Of a stretch of DNA of 64,000 nt, positions 53,105-62,336 are shown in pieces. Under the pieces are notes generated by a model. It did no database searches, was not told where the DNA came from, and saw nothing but the letters and a program-made list of their open reading frames with translations. The stretch comes from Bacteroides sp. CAG:545 (GTDB lineage Bacteria; Bacteroidota; Bacteroidia; Bacteroidales; UBA932). Position 1 is the first letter of the stretch, and every line of letters starts with the position of its first letter. The stretch lies in NCBI GenBank assembly GCA_000432515.1, contig HF996044.1:89522-153521 (forward strand). Direction: 5' to 3'. Made by a program: the position numbers and the translations under genes.

Positions 53105-54730
53105 CTAACGGATGTTCTTGTCGAATCCGTCAGGAATGAAATTCTTGTTAACCGGGGTCAATTTCACGAAAACACATCCGTGAGGTGCGACCTCGGTTTC
53201 CCATCTTTCTTGATAGCCGCAGGTATAGATATCCTTCTGCCTCCAGAGGTCTCTGATAACCTGAGAGCCCATCATGCCTATTGCCTTAGGAATAAAGCCG
53301 ATCATTTTAGGAGAAGACGACAGGTTGAACATGGCGATGGCGACAGTGCCGTCAGCAAGCGGTTTCAGATATGTTGCGTAATCCTTGTCACCATAAATCC
53401 TGGCGCCCTGCCAGCCGAGTTCGTCCTGGTTCACATCTATCACTTCGCTGTTGCACAGGAGGTTAAGCGTAAAGTCGTCCATCTCGGCCATATCACAACC
53501 TATAAGGAGAGGTGATGCGAGAATGCTCCAGAGAGTGATGTGAGTGTACTGCTCATCCGCCGAAAGCTTGGAATCATGAGTGGACGGTCCCCAGCCGACC
53601 TTTCCGACCACGAGCATATCCGCATCCGGCCAGTTGCCGGGCCTTTTGAACGATGCCCATTTATCCTGGCCGAAACCGATTTTCGACATATTGGCCCAGT
53701 TGTCCCTGACGTCGCCGGTGGTTCTCCAGCAATTCGCAAATTTGGTTATGTATGAAGCCATTCCGACTTTGGAGCTGTTGGATAGGCTATAGACGATATC
53801 CCGTCCTGTAGCGCGGAGCGCATCCGCCATAAGACGGACATTGTACTCGTCGTTAGGATTCCAGTCATATTTCAGGTAGTCCACGCCCCAGTCTGCCCAC
53901 TGCTGAGCATCAACATCCACGAATTTATACTTGGTGAAATACCAGAGCGAATCACGCTTCATCTTGCTGCGGTCCAGCTTATGGAACTCGTCGCAGATAC
54001 CTTTCTCGATAAAATCATATTTGCCGTCCGGAGTATCAGCACTTTCGCCGCAATGCCCTGCATATGTAGCCACCCACGGTCCGGAATAGATTCCGAGTTT
54101 CAGGCCATTGGAATGAAGAAAATCTCCCAATGCCTCCATATCAGGGAACTTGGAGTTCGGCTGGATAGCATTGGCCTTGCCGCCTCTGAGTCCCTGCCAG
54201 CCGTCATCGATATTGATAAATGACCAGCCGTAATCCACCAGACCCTTGTCGAGCATTGCCTGAGCCGAGCTCATCACTTTCTCCTGGCTCACGCTGTTTC
54301 CCCAACAGTTCCATGAGTTCCAGCCCATCGGAGGAGTGAGGGCAATCTTGTCACCGATGACGATCTTGAAGTCGCGCTCGACTGTGCCAATGCTGTTGGC
54401 CGCTTTCAATGTCACCTTGTATTCGCCTGCTTTTTTCACGGAGCCTGTGATGATACCGGTATTTTCATCCAGTTTCAGCCCTTTAGGAAGGCCTTCTGCG
54501 CTGAACAGAATCGGACGCTCTCCAGTACAAGGTATCCTGTACAGGAAATCCGCACCGGGACGGGCACCATAAACCTTGGCTCCATTGATTCTTGGTGAAG
54601 GCGAGGCCTTAGGCGTAAGAATATACTGAGAAGTATCATTCTTTTCTGAAGCTGAAACTGTGGCCGGAAGAAAAACGACACCGGCAAGAACCGCTAGGTA
54701 AAATAGAGTCCTTTGTCTGAAATTCATCAT
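53105..54730 (-). CDS. Glycoside hydrolase family 27 alpha-galactosidase
   Basis: Secreted enzyme cleaving terminal alpha-linked galactose (or N-acetylgalactosamine) from glycans. The start is the MM pair at 54730/54727, which gives a signal peptide ending near TVSAS. A He_PIG/Ig-like domain (about 55-135, GADFLYRIPCTGERPILFS) precedes the GH27 barrel (about 140-430) with LTPPMGWNSWNCWGN, INIDDGWQG, the nucleophile Asp in YLKYDWNPND and the acid/base Asp in RTTGDVRDNW. A C-terminal beta domain follows. No SusCD genes are adjacent, so it may serve a substrate handled elsewhere in the genome. smpB lies 43 bases upstream on the same strand. Confidence 0.93.
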   Translation of the reverse strand: MMNFRQRTLFYLAVLAGVVFLPATVSASEKNDTSQYILTPKASPSPRINGAKVYGARPGADFLYRIPCTGERPILFSAEGLPKGLKLDENTGIITGSVKKAGEYKVTLKAANSIGTVERDFKIVIGDKIALTPPMGWNSWNCWGNSVSQEKVMSSAQAMLDKGLVDYGWSFINIDDGWQGLRGGKANAIQPNSKFPDMEALGDFLHSNGLKLGIYSGPWVATYAGHCGESADTPDGKYDFIEKGICDEFHKLDRSKMKRDSLWYFTKYKFVDVDAQQWADWGVDYLKYDWNPNDEYNVRLMADALRATGRDIVYSLSNSSKVGMASYITKFANCWRTTGDVRDNWANMSKIGFGQDKWASFKRPGNWPDADMLVVGKVGWGPSTHDSKLSADEQYTHITLWSILASPLLIGCDMAEMDDFTLNLLCNSEVIDVNQDELGWQGARIYGDKDYATYLKPLADGTVAIAMFNLSSSPKMIGFIPKAIGMMGSQVIRDLWRQKDIYTCGYQERWETEVAPHGCVFVKLTPVNKNFIPDGFDKNIR

Positions 54731-54773
54731 ATAATGAGTTATTAGTTGTGTAAGTGTTCGATAGTAACGCCGG

Positions 54774-55229
54774 TCATTCACCCCGTTCCATAGCCCTGCG
54801 CAAGTCTTTTTCCTTGATGGATTCACGCTTGTCATACTGCTTCTTACCGCGCGCAAGGGCGATATTCAGCTTGGCATATCCGTTTTCAGATATGAAGAGC
54901 CTTACAGCCACGATGGTGAGGCCCTTTTCCTTTACCTTCTGGTTCAGATGGCGGAGTTCACGTTTCTGAAGGAGCAGTTTGCGGTCACGGAGCGGAGCAT
55001 GCTGTCCCCAAGAGCCCCAGGCATACAGGGCAATGTTGATTCCGCGCACGTACAACTGTCCTTTGTCGAAATAGCAGAACGCATCTGACATGGAAGCCCT
55101 GCCCGCACGGATCGACTTGATTTCTGTTCCGCAAAGGACAATGCCTGCCGTATAGTTTTCCAGGAACTCGTAGTCGAACGAGGCCCTCTTGTTGTTTATA
55201 TTGACTCTGCTCTTCTTCTCTTTCGCCAT
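54774..55229 (-). CDS. smpB: SsrA-binding protein SmpB
   Basis: Binds tmRNA and guides it to stalled ribosomes for trans-translation. The 151 residues show the family features: NKRASFDYEFLENYTAGIVL, GTEIKSIRAGRASMSDAF, YAWGSWGQHAPLRDRKLLL and a basic C-terminal tail ending ARGKKQYDKRESIKEKD. Divergent from miaA. Confidence 0.96.
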   Translation of the reverse strand: MAKEKKSRVNINNKRASFDYEFLENYTAGIVLCGTEIKSIRAGRASMSDAFCYFDKGQLYVRGINIALYAWGSWGQHAPLRDRKLLLQKRELRHLNQKVKEKGLTIVAVRLFISENGYAKLNIALARGKKQYDKRESIKEKDLRRAMERGE

Positions 55230-55270
55230 AATTCCTTAAGACGCCGCCTGAATAAAACAGCATCCAAATG

Positions 55271-55300
55271 CAAATTTATCGTTATTTTTGCATAAATCAA
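55271..55300 (-). promoter_or_regulatory. Promoter of smpB
   Basis: On the minus strand TTG (55300-55298), a 19-base spacer, then TAAATTTG (55278-55271), 42 bases before the start. It overlaps the miaA -7 box on the other strand. Confidence 0.65.
55283..55290 (+). promoter_or_regulatory. -7 element of miaA
   Basis: TATTTTTG matches TAnnTTTG, 26 bases before the ATG. No upstream TTTG is visible. It lies inside the spacer of the smpB promoter, so the two divergent promoters probably compete. Confidence 0.5.
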
Positions 55301-55315
55301 TCAAATCGTCATCTG

Positions 55316-56329
55316 ATGCCTACAAAAAACCCATACGGCAACACCTACATAGCTGACTTGCCGGAACCGGAGACAATATCCGCGGAAGAAATACTCGAAA
55401 GCATTGACAACAAGAGCATTGACCTTGTCTGCGTGCTCGGGCCGACCGCTTCCGGGAAGACGAAATACGCTGTAGAACTGGCGCGGGAGCTGAACCGCCT
55501 GAGGGCGGAAAAATACGGAGCGGCTAGTGTCAATGCCACAGGAGCGGTCAATGCCGCAGGCGCGGAGATTCTTTCCGGGGATTCGAGGCAGGTTTACAGA
55601 GGCATGGATATCGGAACAGGCAAGGACCTGAACGAATACGGGGAGATTCCATATCATCTTATCGACATCGTGGATGCCGGTACCAAATTCGACCTGTACC
55701 AGTATCAGAAGGCGTTTGAGAAGGCATACAAGGACATCATGGACAGAGGAGGAATACCCATATTGTGCGGAGGCTCAGGACTTTACCTCGAAGCTGCCAC
55801 GTGCGGTTACTCGATTCCGGACGTGCCGCCTTCTCCGGAACTGAGGGCCGAACTGGAAGAAAAGTCTATGGATGAACTCGTGTCAATGCTGGCGTCCATG
55901 AAGCCCCTGCACAACAAAACCGACATTGACACAAAAAAAAGAGTCATCAGGGCATTGGAAATCGCTCTGTGGCAGAAGGAGCATCCTGTGGAGAACACTG
56001 CGTTCCTGCCGAAGAACACATATTACATCGGCACATTGGTCTCACGCGAGGAGAGGAACAGGCGAATCGATGCGAGGCTGGACGCAAGGATCGAGGAAGG
56101 CATGGCGGATGAGGTAAGGCGACTACTTGACAGCGGCGTTCCCGCAGAGAATCTGACTTACTATGGACTTGAGTACAAGTTCGTTACGCAATATGTCTTA
56201 GGAATACTCAGCCTCGAGGAGATGAAGACGCTCCTGGGCAATGCCATCCATCAGTTCGCAAAACGCCAGATGACCTGGTTCCGAGGGATGGAGCGCAAGG
56301 GCATCCGGATACATTGGGTCGAGCCTTGA
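55316..56329 (+). CDS. miaA: tRNA dimethylallyltransferase
   Basis: Adds a dimethylallyl group to A37 of tRNAs that read codons starting with U. The ATG at 55316 is chosen; the upstream frame runs through the promoter. The 337 residues have the P-loop GPTASGKTKYA, the DSRQVYRGMDIGTGK motif and the QFAKRQMTWFRGM tRNA-binding region. A stretch of about 20 extra residues with two VNA(T/A)G repeats lies between the P-loop helix and DSRQVY, encoded by an 18-bp tandem duplication at 55529-55564. Confidence 0.95.
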   Translation: MPTKNPYGNTYIADLPEPETISAEEILESIDNKSIDLVCVLGPTASGKTKYAVELARELNRLRAEKYGAASVNATGAVNAAGAEILSGDSRQVYRGMDIGTGKDLNEYGEIPYHLIDIVDAGTKFDLYQYQKAFEKAYKDIMDRGGIPILCGGSGLYLEAATCGYSIPDVPPSPELRAELEEKSMDELVSMLASMKPLHNKTDIDTKKRVIRALEIALWQKEHPVENTAFLPKNTYYIGTLVSREERNRRIDARLDARIEEGMADEVRRLLDSGVPAENLTYYGLEYKFVTQYVLGILSLEEMKTLLGNAIHQFAKRQMTWFRGMERKGIRIHWVEP

Positions 56330-56347
56330 CGTGGCAGCAGAAAGCCT

Positions 56348-57199
56348 CTACTTTGAAGATGGCGGAAGCGGATGGCCGGGAAGTGTACGCGGAGCCTCAG
56401 CAGCACGCCAATATGCAGCGTCGAATTCGGGATATACAAATTCCCCGTCATGGTCTATGGTAAACGCGATGTAGTTTATCTTGAACCCCTGGGCGAGGAA
56501 ATTCTGCTCGTAGAAAGTCTGCACTTCGAACAATGCATCCACGGCAGCCTTGCCGCAGACCGAAGAGAAGTCCGACGAGTAAAGCGAATCCCTATCCTGT
56601 CCGTAAAGATCTGAAGTAGAAGCCAATACGTGCAGATTGTTCGCCTCACACACGGCCTTCGTATATTCGTACAGGAAAGTGCTGTCGGTCTTGAGATGGA
56701 TGATGCCGCCCTTCTTCAGAAAATGTCTGTATCTTTCCAGGAACATCGGGCTTGTAAGACGGCTGTTCTCACTTTTCATCTGCGGGTCGGAGAATGTCAG
56801 CCATATTTCCGAGATCTCGCCCGGAGCGAAAAACGCCTCGATAAACTCTATTCTGGTACGGAGAAACGCTACATTCGGCAGTTCATTCTCGGCCGCAAAC
56901 TTGGCCCCTTTCCAGAGCCTCGCTCCCTTGATGTCAACACCGATATAGTTCATGTCCGGGTTTCTCTGCGCCAGCGCCACAGTATATTCCCCCTTTCCGC
57001 AACCCAACTCCACCACAACCGGCGTCTTTCTGCCGCCGAACATCGTTTCGGACCAATGTCCTTTGACCGGATGGTCTTTCAGTACCAATGAATTACGGGA
57101 CTCGTCCCTCGCCCTGTCCAACACCTCTTCAGATGCCGGCTGAAGCAAACATCTGAAAGTGGCATTCTCGCTGAATTTCTTTAATTTTCCGTGTCCCAT
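56348..57199 (-). CDS. trmB: tRNA (guanine-N7-)-methyltransferase
   Basis: Methylates G46 in the variable loop of tRNA using SAM. The 283 residues carry the SAM motif VVELGCGKGEYTVALA, the acidic IGVDIKGARLWKGA segment, and LTFSDPQMKSENSRLTS, the Bacteroidota version of the FPDPW region. It is the last gene of the eight-gene operon, 3 bases after gldH, and converges on miaA with an 18-base gap. Confidence 0.93.
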   Translation of the reverse strand: MGHGKLKKFSENATFRCLLQPASEEVLDRARDESRNSLVLKDHPVKGHWSETMFGGRKTPVVVELGCGKGEYTVALAQRNPDMNYIGVDIKGARLWKGAKFAAENELPNVAFLRTRIEFIEAFFAPGEISEIWLTFSDPQMKSENSRLTSPMFLERYRHFLKKGGIIHLKTDSTFLYEYTKAVCEANNLHVLASTSDLYGQDRDSLYSSDFSSVCGKAAVDALFEVQTFYEQNFLAQGFKINYIAFTIDHDGEFVYPEFDAAYWRAAEAPRTLPGHPLPPSSK

Positions 57200-57202
57200 A
57201 TT

Positions 57203-57703
57203 CTATTTCAACACTAATACTTTAACTCTCCTGTCCACTTTTTCGATTTCCAACCCGATACCGGTCAGGCCGTATTTTTTCAATGAATCTTCCGGCGCCT
57301 TTATATAAAGTTTCCACAATCCCGGCTTGACAGGAACCAGTCCGGCCCCGATTCTATCCGTAAGCACCTTGTCATAATAGGAAGAATCCCGGAGCGCCGA
57401 GCGCTGAAGCACAATATTGTCCTCAAACAGTTCTCCATCAGGAGATTCCCAGACCACGAGCAACGGCATTGACCTGAATGAAGAAAATTCCCTGTCAATG
57501 CAGGACAGCGACGCGAGCAGCGAAAAATCGTATGCGGACAATGTGTCGGTCATATCAGCATTGAACACGAACCGGCCATAGGCATCGCGTGCTCCAGTGC
57601 GCACAAACTGAGCATAAGAACTTGGTCTTGAGCAGGATAGCACCAACATTGACAAGAGCAGTACTCCTGTCAAAGCGATACTTTTATGGCTCCGGACTAT
57701 CAC
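57203..57703 (-). CDS. gldH: GldH-family lipoprotein
   Basis: Small lipoprotein related to gliding-motility protein GldH, anchored in the cell envelope (lipobox LVLSC). The 166 residues have the family's single beta domain, with LPLVVWESPDG-type strands, and a closing GLTGIGLEIEK. Assignment rests partly on its conserved neighbours: GldH often lies beside a PSP1 protein and the delta' gene in Bacteroidota. Many non-gliding members keep it, so presence does not show motility. Confidence 0.75.
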   Translation of the reverse strand: MIVRSHKSIALTGVLLLSMLVLSCSRPSSYAQFVRTGARDAYGRFVFNADMTDTLSAYDFSLLASLSCIDREFSSFRSMPLLVVWESPDGELFEDNIVLQRSALRDSSYYDKVLTDRIGAGLVPVKPGLWKLYIKAPEDSLKKYGLTGIGLEIEKVDRRVKVLVLK

Positions 57704-57714
57704 CTGAGATTCTG

Positions 57715-59016
57715 TTATTTGCTGTTCGGCTTCTGCTGCTGGCCATTCTGCTGACCATTCTGCGGCTGACCATTCTGACGCTGGCGTCTTCCGTCACGCC
57801 CCTGACGGTTCGGCCTGTCCGAGCCGCCCTGACGCCCCTGCTGGCCCTGCTGACGTGGTGCCGCCTGATTCTTGTCGTCACCACGGCCACGCTGACGGCC
57901 ACCGTTCTGGCGACGCTTTTTCTTTCCCGGTGAATCGAAACGCGTGATGCTGTCGTCTCCTACCGCAGTTATGAATTCCGGCATTTCCGGCTCCGGTTCA
58001 GTCTTGAGAGACTCAGGCTTGATTCCGTTCCGGTTCATCTTGATCACCTCACGCACCTCAGATGCAGCAAGAGGGAACAGATTTGCCAACGACCCCTTGT
58101 CATAAGAGAAATACATCACCTCTTTCAGGATGTCAGTCTTCATCAGATAGGCCAGTCCGTCCTGGAACTCGAGCGGCTCCTGTACACGCGGAATGCGGGA
58201 CTGCGCATCCAAGTATGTGGCCACCTCATAATTCAAGCAGCATTTGAGCTTACCACATTGACCTGCAAGCTTTTGCGGATTGAGAGACAAGTCCTGGCAA
58301 CGTGCCGCCGCCGTGGTGATGGACTTGAAATTCGTGATATAGTTCGCACAGCACAGCTCCCTGCCGCAGATTCCCAAGCCGCCTATCAGACCGGCCTCCT
58401 GACGTGCTCCTATCTGCTTCATCTCTATCCTGATGCGGAATTCTTCAGCGAAAACCTTGATAAGCTGGCGGAAATCCACACGACCGTCCGCTATGTAATA
58501 GAAAATGGCCTTGGTGCCGTCCCCTTGGAATTCCACGTCGCCGATCTTCATATCCAGACCGAGTTCCACAGCTATCTGACGGGAACGGATCATCGTTTCC
58601 TGCTCACGCGCTATCGCCTCCTGCCATTTTTCTATGTCGAGGGACTTTGCCTTCCTGTAGATTTTCTTGAATTCCGTATTTTCAGGGTCAATGCCCCTGC
58701 ACTTCATCTGCTTGCCGACTATCGGGCCCTCGAGTGTAACGATACCCAAGTCGTGACCGCTCTGCGCCTCGACGATGACCAGATCGCCCATCTTGATGCT
58801 CTGGCCTGAGGAATTCACATAGAAACCCTTCCTCGTATTCTTGAAACGCACTTCGTAACAGTCAGAATACTGCCCCTGGGAAATGCCTTTCAGCCAATTA
58901 TAGTCCTCCAGTTTGCAGCAGCCCCTGCGGTAGGTGCAGTTCAGCTCGTCATTGGCATCTCTGGTAACCGTACAGCCACGGTTGCAGTCAAACTGTATAT
59001 TCTCGTTATTTTCCAT
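57715..59016 (-). CDS. PSP1-domain protein (RicT/YaaT-like) with disordered tail
   Basis: A 433-residue cytoplasmic protein. Residues about 1-290 form the cysteine-rich PSP1/RicT core (GCCKLEDYNWLKG, GGLGICGRELCCANYI, GQCGKLKCCLNYEV), which in Bacillus RicT binds iron-sulfur clusters and affects RNA processing and development. The last 75 residues are a low-complexity tail of Gln, Gly, Arg and Asn (such as PRQQGQQGRQGGSDRPNRQG). The start ATG at 59016 avoids a TTG in the holB overlap. 11-base gaps on both sides. Confidence 0.85.
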   Translation of the reverse strand: MENNENIQFDCNRGCTVTRDANDELNCTYRRGCCKLEDYNWLKGISQGQYSDCYEVRFKNTRKGFYVNSSGQSIKMGDLVIVEAQSGHDLGIVTLEGPIVGKQMKCRGIDPENTEFKKIYRKAKSLDIEKWQEAIAREQETMIRSRQIAVELGLDMKIGDVEFQGDGTKAIFYYIADGRVDFRQLIKVFAEEFRIRIEMKQIGARQEAGLIGGLGICGRELCCANYITNFKSITTAAARCQDLSLNPQKLAGQCGKLKCCLNYEVATYLDAQSRIPRVQEPLEFQDGLAYLMKTDILKEVMYFSYDKGSLANLFPLAASEVREVIKMNRNGIKPESLKTEPEPEMPEFITAVGDDSITRFDSPGKKKRRQNGGRQRGRGDDKNQAAPRQQGQQGRQGGSDRPNRQGRDGRRQRQNGQPQNGQQNGQQQKPNSK

Positions 59017-59027
59017 ATCTGTATATA

Positions 59028-60149
59028 TCAACTCACGAACAGTCTGTCAACCATGTTCGTGAACAAAATTTTCTGATTCACATTGCGGACAACCATCGCA
59101 TTGGCCTTGTTTATCGCCAAGATCGCCCGCCTGCAGAAGTCCGGGCCCAGTTTTGCTGCGGCTTCGCTGAAGAACTCCTTGTACTCAGGACGCACACCGG
59201 CAAGAGAAGGCAACCCCTTCTGAATCATGTATATCTTTCGTATGCAGTCACCTGCGAATTTACAAAAAGCTTTCTGTTTTTCACGAGAAGCCATCGCCGC
59301 TATCACATCACCTGTTTCGAGGACATCCTGGAAATCACGGGCCAATATCCCATCCATCAGCCTCATGAACACATCCATCATCTCCACATTCTCATCCCGC
59401 TCCGCAAGACTCCTTATCGCCACGCCGATGCTGCCACCCGCAAATTCCGCTGCCGCGCCCGCCGCTTCCGCATCCACACCGGTCCATCGTGGCAATGCAG
59501 CTGCAATCTCCTCTTTTGTTGCCGGTTTCACCCTTATCAGCTGACACCTCGAACGTATGGTCTGGAGCACCCTCTCAGGCTGATGGGTAACCATGAAGAA
59601 CAATGTGCGTTCAGACGGTTCCTCGATGATTTTCAGCAGTTTATTGGCCGTCTCCACCTTCAGTTTCTCAGGCAGCCATATCACCACAGCCCGATATCCG
59701 TCAGAATAAGACGAAAGCGAGAGTTCGTTCAGGATAATCTGCGCATCCAGGACCGGAATAACGGAAGATTTCTTGTCAATGCCGAGAGACTCGTACAGTT
59801 CATTCTCCATGAAGAACGGGTTGCGGACGAAAAGTTCGCGCCACTTCTGTATATAGGTGAGCGACGACGGTTTTTCACTCGACTTGTCCTTGGATGCAGT
59901 CGGAAAGACGAAATGCATATCCGGATAAATCAACTTGGAAATCTGGTTGCATGCCGGGCATGTTCCGCAGGAATCCTCTTCCCCACGATGCTTGCAGTTA
60001 AGATACTGCATGAATGCCACAATCAGCGCCAATGCCCCGCAGCCCTCATTCTCGTAAAACATCATAGCGTGCGGAATACGGCCCGCGACGGCCATTCTGA
60101 CCAGCGCTGCCTTCACTTCAGCATTTCCTATGACATCCGAAAACCTCAT
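59028..60149 (-). CDS. holB: DNA polymerase III subunit delta'
   Basis: Clamp-loader subunit. The 373 residues have an AAA+ fold with a degenerate P-loop (ENEGCGAL, without the Lys, as is normal for delta'), zinc-binding cysteines at about 52, 61, 64 and 67 (CGTCPAC), and LLKIIEEPSERTLFFMVT leading to the sensor RSRCQLIRV. The start overlaps the prenyl synthase stop by 4 bases. Confidence 0.92.
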   Translation of the reverse strand: MRFSDVIGNAEVKAALVRMAVAGRIPHAMMFYENEGCGALALIVAFMQYLNCKHRGEEDSCGTCPACNQISKLIYPDMHFVFPTASKDKSSEKPSSLTYIQKWRELFVRNPFFMENELYESLGIDKKSSVIPVLDAQIILNELSLSSYSDGYRAVVIWLPEKLKVETANKLLKIIEEPSERTLFFMVTHQPERVLQTIRSRCQLIRVKPATKEEIAAALPRWTGVDAEAAGAAAEFAGGSIGVAIRSLAERDENVEMMDVFMRLMDGILARDFQDVLETGDVIAAMASREKQKAFCKFAGDCIRKIYMIQKGLPSLAGVRPEYKEFFSEAAAKLGPDFCRRAILAINKANAMVVRNVNQKILFTNMVDRLFVS

Positions 60150-61129
60150 GACTTTCTGTCCGCCGTAAATTCTGCAATTTCACCCAGCATCTCGACCTCC
60201 TGCATATTTCCGAAAGGCCTCAACGCTATCCTCGCATTGTCCACATACTCGTAAAGACGCTTGCGGGCATATTCGATTCCGCCCTCCGACTTCACGAACT
60301 CTATGATTTCACCGCCATACTCAGGGTGATCATCGATTCTGCACAATTTCCGCCTGATCTCCCGTCCACGCTCCTCACCAGCTTTGGCCAATGCCCCGAG
60401 CAGAGGCAATGTTATCTTCTTTTCCTTCAGATCCAACCCCACCGGCTTGCCTATCTCGGCATTCTCTTCATAGTCGAATATATCATCCCTTATCTGGAAT
60501 GCGACACCTAGACATTTCGCATAGGTCCTGGCCGCCGACATCTTCTCCTCAGTAGCGCTCACCGATATCGCTCCTGCTGCAGCGGAAGCCACGAACAATG
60601 ATGCCGTCTTGTCGTAAATTATTCTGTAATAATCCTTTTCGAGCGTATCGCCGGTCTCGGCCTTCTGCAACTGAAGCAATTCCCCCTCAGCGAGGTCTGT
60701 CAATGTAGAGGCAAAAATCCGTATGACCTTGTCCGACGAATTCCTGCTGGCGAGAATGTTCTCCATTCCCTTCACCAGCCAGTAATCCCCCAGCAGGACA
60801 GAAGCGCGTCCTCCGAGAATGGACATCACCGTAGGCGCACCCCGCCGCACAGGACTGTCATCCGCCACATCATCGTGGAGAAGGGTCGCATTGTGCAACA
60901 ACTCCACCGCAGCGGCATATTTTATCGTATCATCAGTAACAAATCCTCCGGAACAGGCCTTGGCCACAAGCAGAGTCAGCACAGGCCTCACCTGCTTTCC
61001 ATTATGCGAAAGAATCGCCCTGTTCGTCTTGTCCAGCAACTCAATATCCGTGGACAGCGACGATCCCATCAGCTTGTTTACCTTGTCCAGGTCCTCTTTC
61101 AGAAAATCCTTTATGCTGCTGAAATCCAT
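60146..61129 (-). CDS. Polyprenyl diphosphate synthase
   Basis: Trans-prenyltransferase that makes a long isoprenoid diphosphate (probably the menaquinone side chain) from IPP. The 327 residues carry both aspartate-rich motifs: first DDVAD at 86-90 in LLHDDVADDSPVRRGAPT, second RDDIFD in FQIRDDIFDYEEN. Chain length cannot be told exactly, but small residues before the first motif suggest a long product. Lies 2 bases after the LOG gene and overlaps holB by 4. Confidence 0.9.
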   Translation of the reverse strand: MDFSSIKDFLKEDLDKVNKLMGSSLSTDIELLDKTNRAILSHNGKQVRPVLTLLVAKACSGGFVTDDTIKYAAAVELLHNATLLHDDVADDSPVRRGAPTVMSILGGRASVLLGDYWLVKGMENILASRNSSDKVIRIFASTLTDLAEGELLQLQKAETGDTLEKDYYRIIYDKTASLFVASAAAGAISVSATEEKMSAARTYAKCLGVAFQIRDDIFDYEENAEIGKPVGLDLKEKKITLPLLGALAKAGEERGREIRRKLCRIDDHPEYGGEIIEFVKSEGGIEYARKRLYEYVDNARIALRPFGNMQEVEMLGEIAEFTADRKS

Positions 61130-61131
61130 AT

Positions 61132-61668
61132 CTACAACATTTTCACAAGTTCATCCACCGTCTTCGGGAATGATATAAGCTCCATAGTGGCGGCATCCAT
61201 CATCTTGGTATCCACATAATGCTCAAGGAGAGCGATGAGCTTGTCATAGAATCCGTTGATGTTCAGAGCGAAAATCTTCCCGCCGTACCTCTGGAGCTTG
61301 GCAAGCGTCAGTGTCTCCACCAACTCTTCCAATGTCCCCACACCGCCAGGCAAAGCTACAGCAGCACACGTCCCTTCACGCATTTTGTCCTTGCGCTCGG
61401 ACATCGTATCCACCCATACGGTCTCTGTAAGTTCATGGGCGACAACACTTTCCATAAATCGCGGAATCACGCCGACATGTCTTCCGCCGGCAGCAACCAC
61501 CTCGTCAGAGACCACACCCATAGTGCCCTTCCGGGTTCCTCCGGACACCACCGTATAGTCCCTTTCCACAAGGGCACGGACCAGCTCCCTCGCAGCACTG
61601 TCATATTTCGGATCAATGCCGCTTTGGCTTGAGGAGCAGAATATCACCACTTTCCTATCGCAAGTCAT
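61132..61668 (-). CDS. LOG-family cytokinin riboside 5'-monophosphate phosphoribohydrolase-like protein
   Basis: TIGR00730/LOG-family enzyme that hydrolyses nucleotide monophosphates to base and ribose 5-phosphate. The 178 residues have the Rossmann-like nucleotide motif GGTRKGTMGVVSD and the signature PGGVGTLEELVE; the Arg in SERKDKM-type segments completes the site. The natural bacterial substrate is not settled. It lies 1 base after the beta-barrel gene. Confidence 0.88.
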   Translation of the reverse strand: MTCDRKVVIFCSSSQSGIDPKYDSAARELVRALVERDYTVVSGGTRKGTMGVVSDEVVAAGGRHVGVIPRFMESVVAHELTETVWVDTMSERKDKMREGTCAAVALPGGVGTLEELVETLTLAKLQRYGGKIFALNINGFYDKLIALLEHYVDTKMMDAATMELISFPKTVDELVKML

Positions 61669-61669
61669 A

Positions 61670-62323
61670 TCAGAACATAAAAGCTAATGAGAACGATATG
61701 CCGTTGAAGTTCCTGCCGTCCTTGAACGCATCCTTGACATGCTTGCCGACATCGTTCATCTTGCCGCTTTCAGAATAGAGAGAACCGAAGTTCCAGTAAT
61801 ATTTCACTGAAACCTGCATCTTCCAGACATCGATTCCGGCTCCGAGTCCCAAACCGTACTCCCAACGGGACAAAGCCGCCTCGCTGAAAGATTTGGATGA
61901 ATAGGATATCGGATCTGAGCCCTTCACCTTGGAATGGAGTCCATATCCGATGAACGGTTCCGCGAACACATATGGTCTGAAAGCCATCAAGTCAGGTCCC
62001 CACTGAACCTGTACAGGGATTTCGATGTAGGAAACCTTCGCATCAAGCTTGAAGTTGTCGATATTCGCATCGCTCAGCTTGGTACCCTTGGCCTGATACA
62101 GCACTGAAGGCTGCACGGCGAACCCGAATGCAATAGGAATCTCTGCGGTAACACCGAAATGATACCTGCCTATGGAACTCGGGTCCAGATTCTTGGCATT
62201 TGATGACGATGAAGTAAATCCGGCCATAATGCCGAGCCTTGCACCGCTACGGTCGCCGGCATAAGCATAGAGTGATGACGCCAATATCACCGCCACTACT
62301 GCCGCAGCAAATTTCTTGAACAT
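61670..62323 (-). CDS. Outer-membrane beta-barrel protein
   Basis: Small porin-family barrel. The 217-residue form starts at 62323 (MFKKFAAAVVAVILASSLYAYA), a clean signal peptide, 13 bases after trxA. The rest is a series of amphipathic strands with aromatic ends (GRYHFGVTAEIPIAFGFAVQ, YIEIPVQVQWG, YGLGLGAGIDVWKMQVSVKYYWNFG in pieces) and ends in FSLAFMF with terminal Phe, as needed by the BAM machine. Function otherwise unknown. Confidence 0.82.
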   Translation of the reverse strand: MFKKFAAAVVAVILASSLYAYAGDRSGARLGIMAGFTSSSSNAKNLDPSSIGRYHFGVTAEIPIAFGFAVQPSVLYQAKGTKLSDANIDNFKLDAKVSYIEIPVQVQWGPDLMAFRPYVFAEPFIGYGLHSKVKGSDPISYSSKSFSEAALSRWEYGLGLGAGIDVWKMQVSVKYYWNFGSLYSESGKMNDVGKHVKDAFKDGRNFNGISFSLAFMF

Positions 62324-62336
62324 AATTCTTGCCTCT

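Noticed and set aside
53105..54730. The GH27 alpha-galactosidase as part of the Oar-like operon or metK region
   Set aside because: It is separated from metK by a bidirectional terminator and is on the opposite strand; the Oar-like genes lie beyond metK.
59583..60254. Plus-strand frame of 223 codons across holB and the prenyl synthase start
   Set aside because: Spans the ends of two well-supported minus-strand genes and has no protein-like features.
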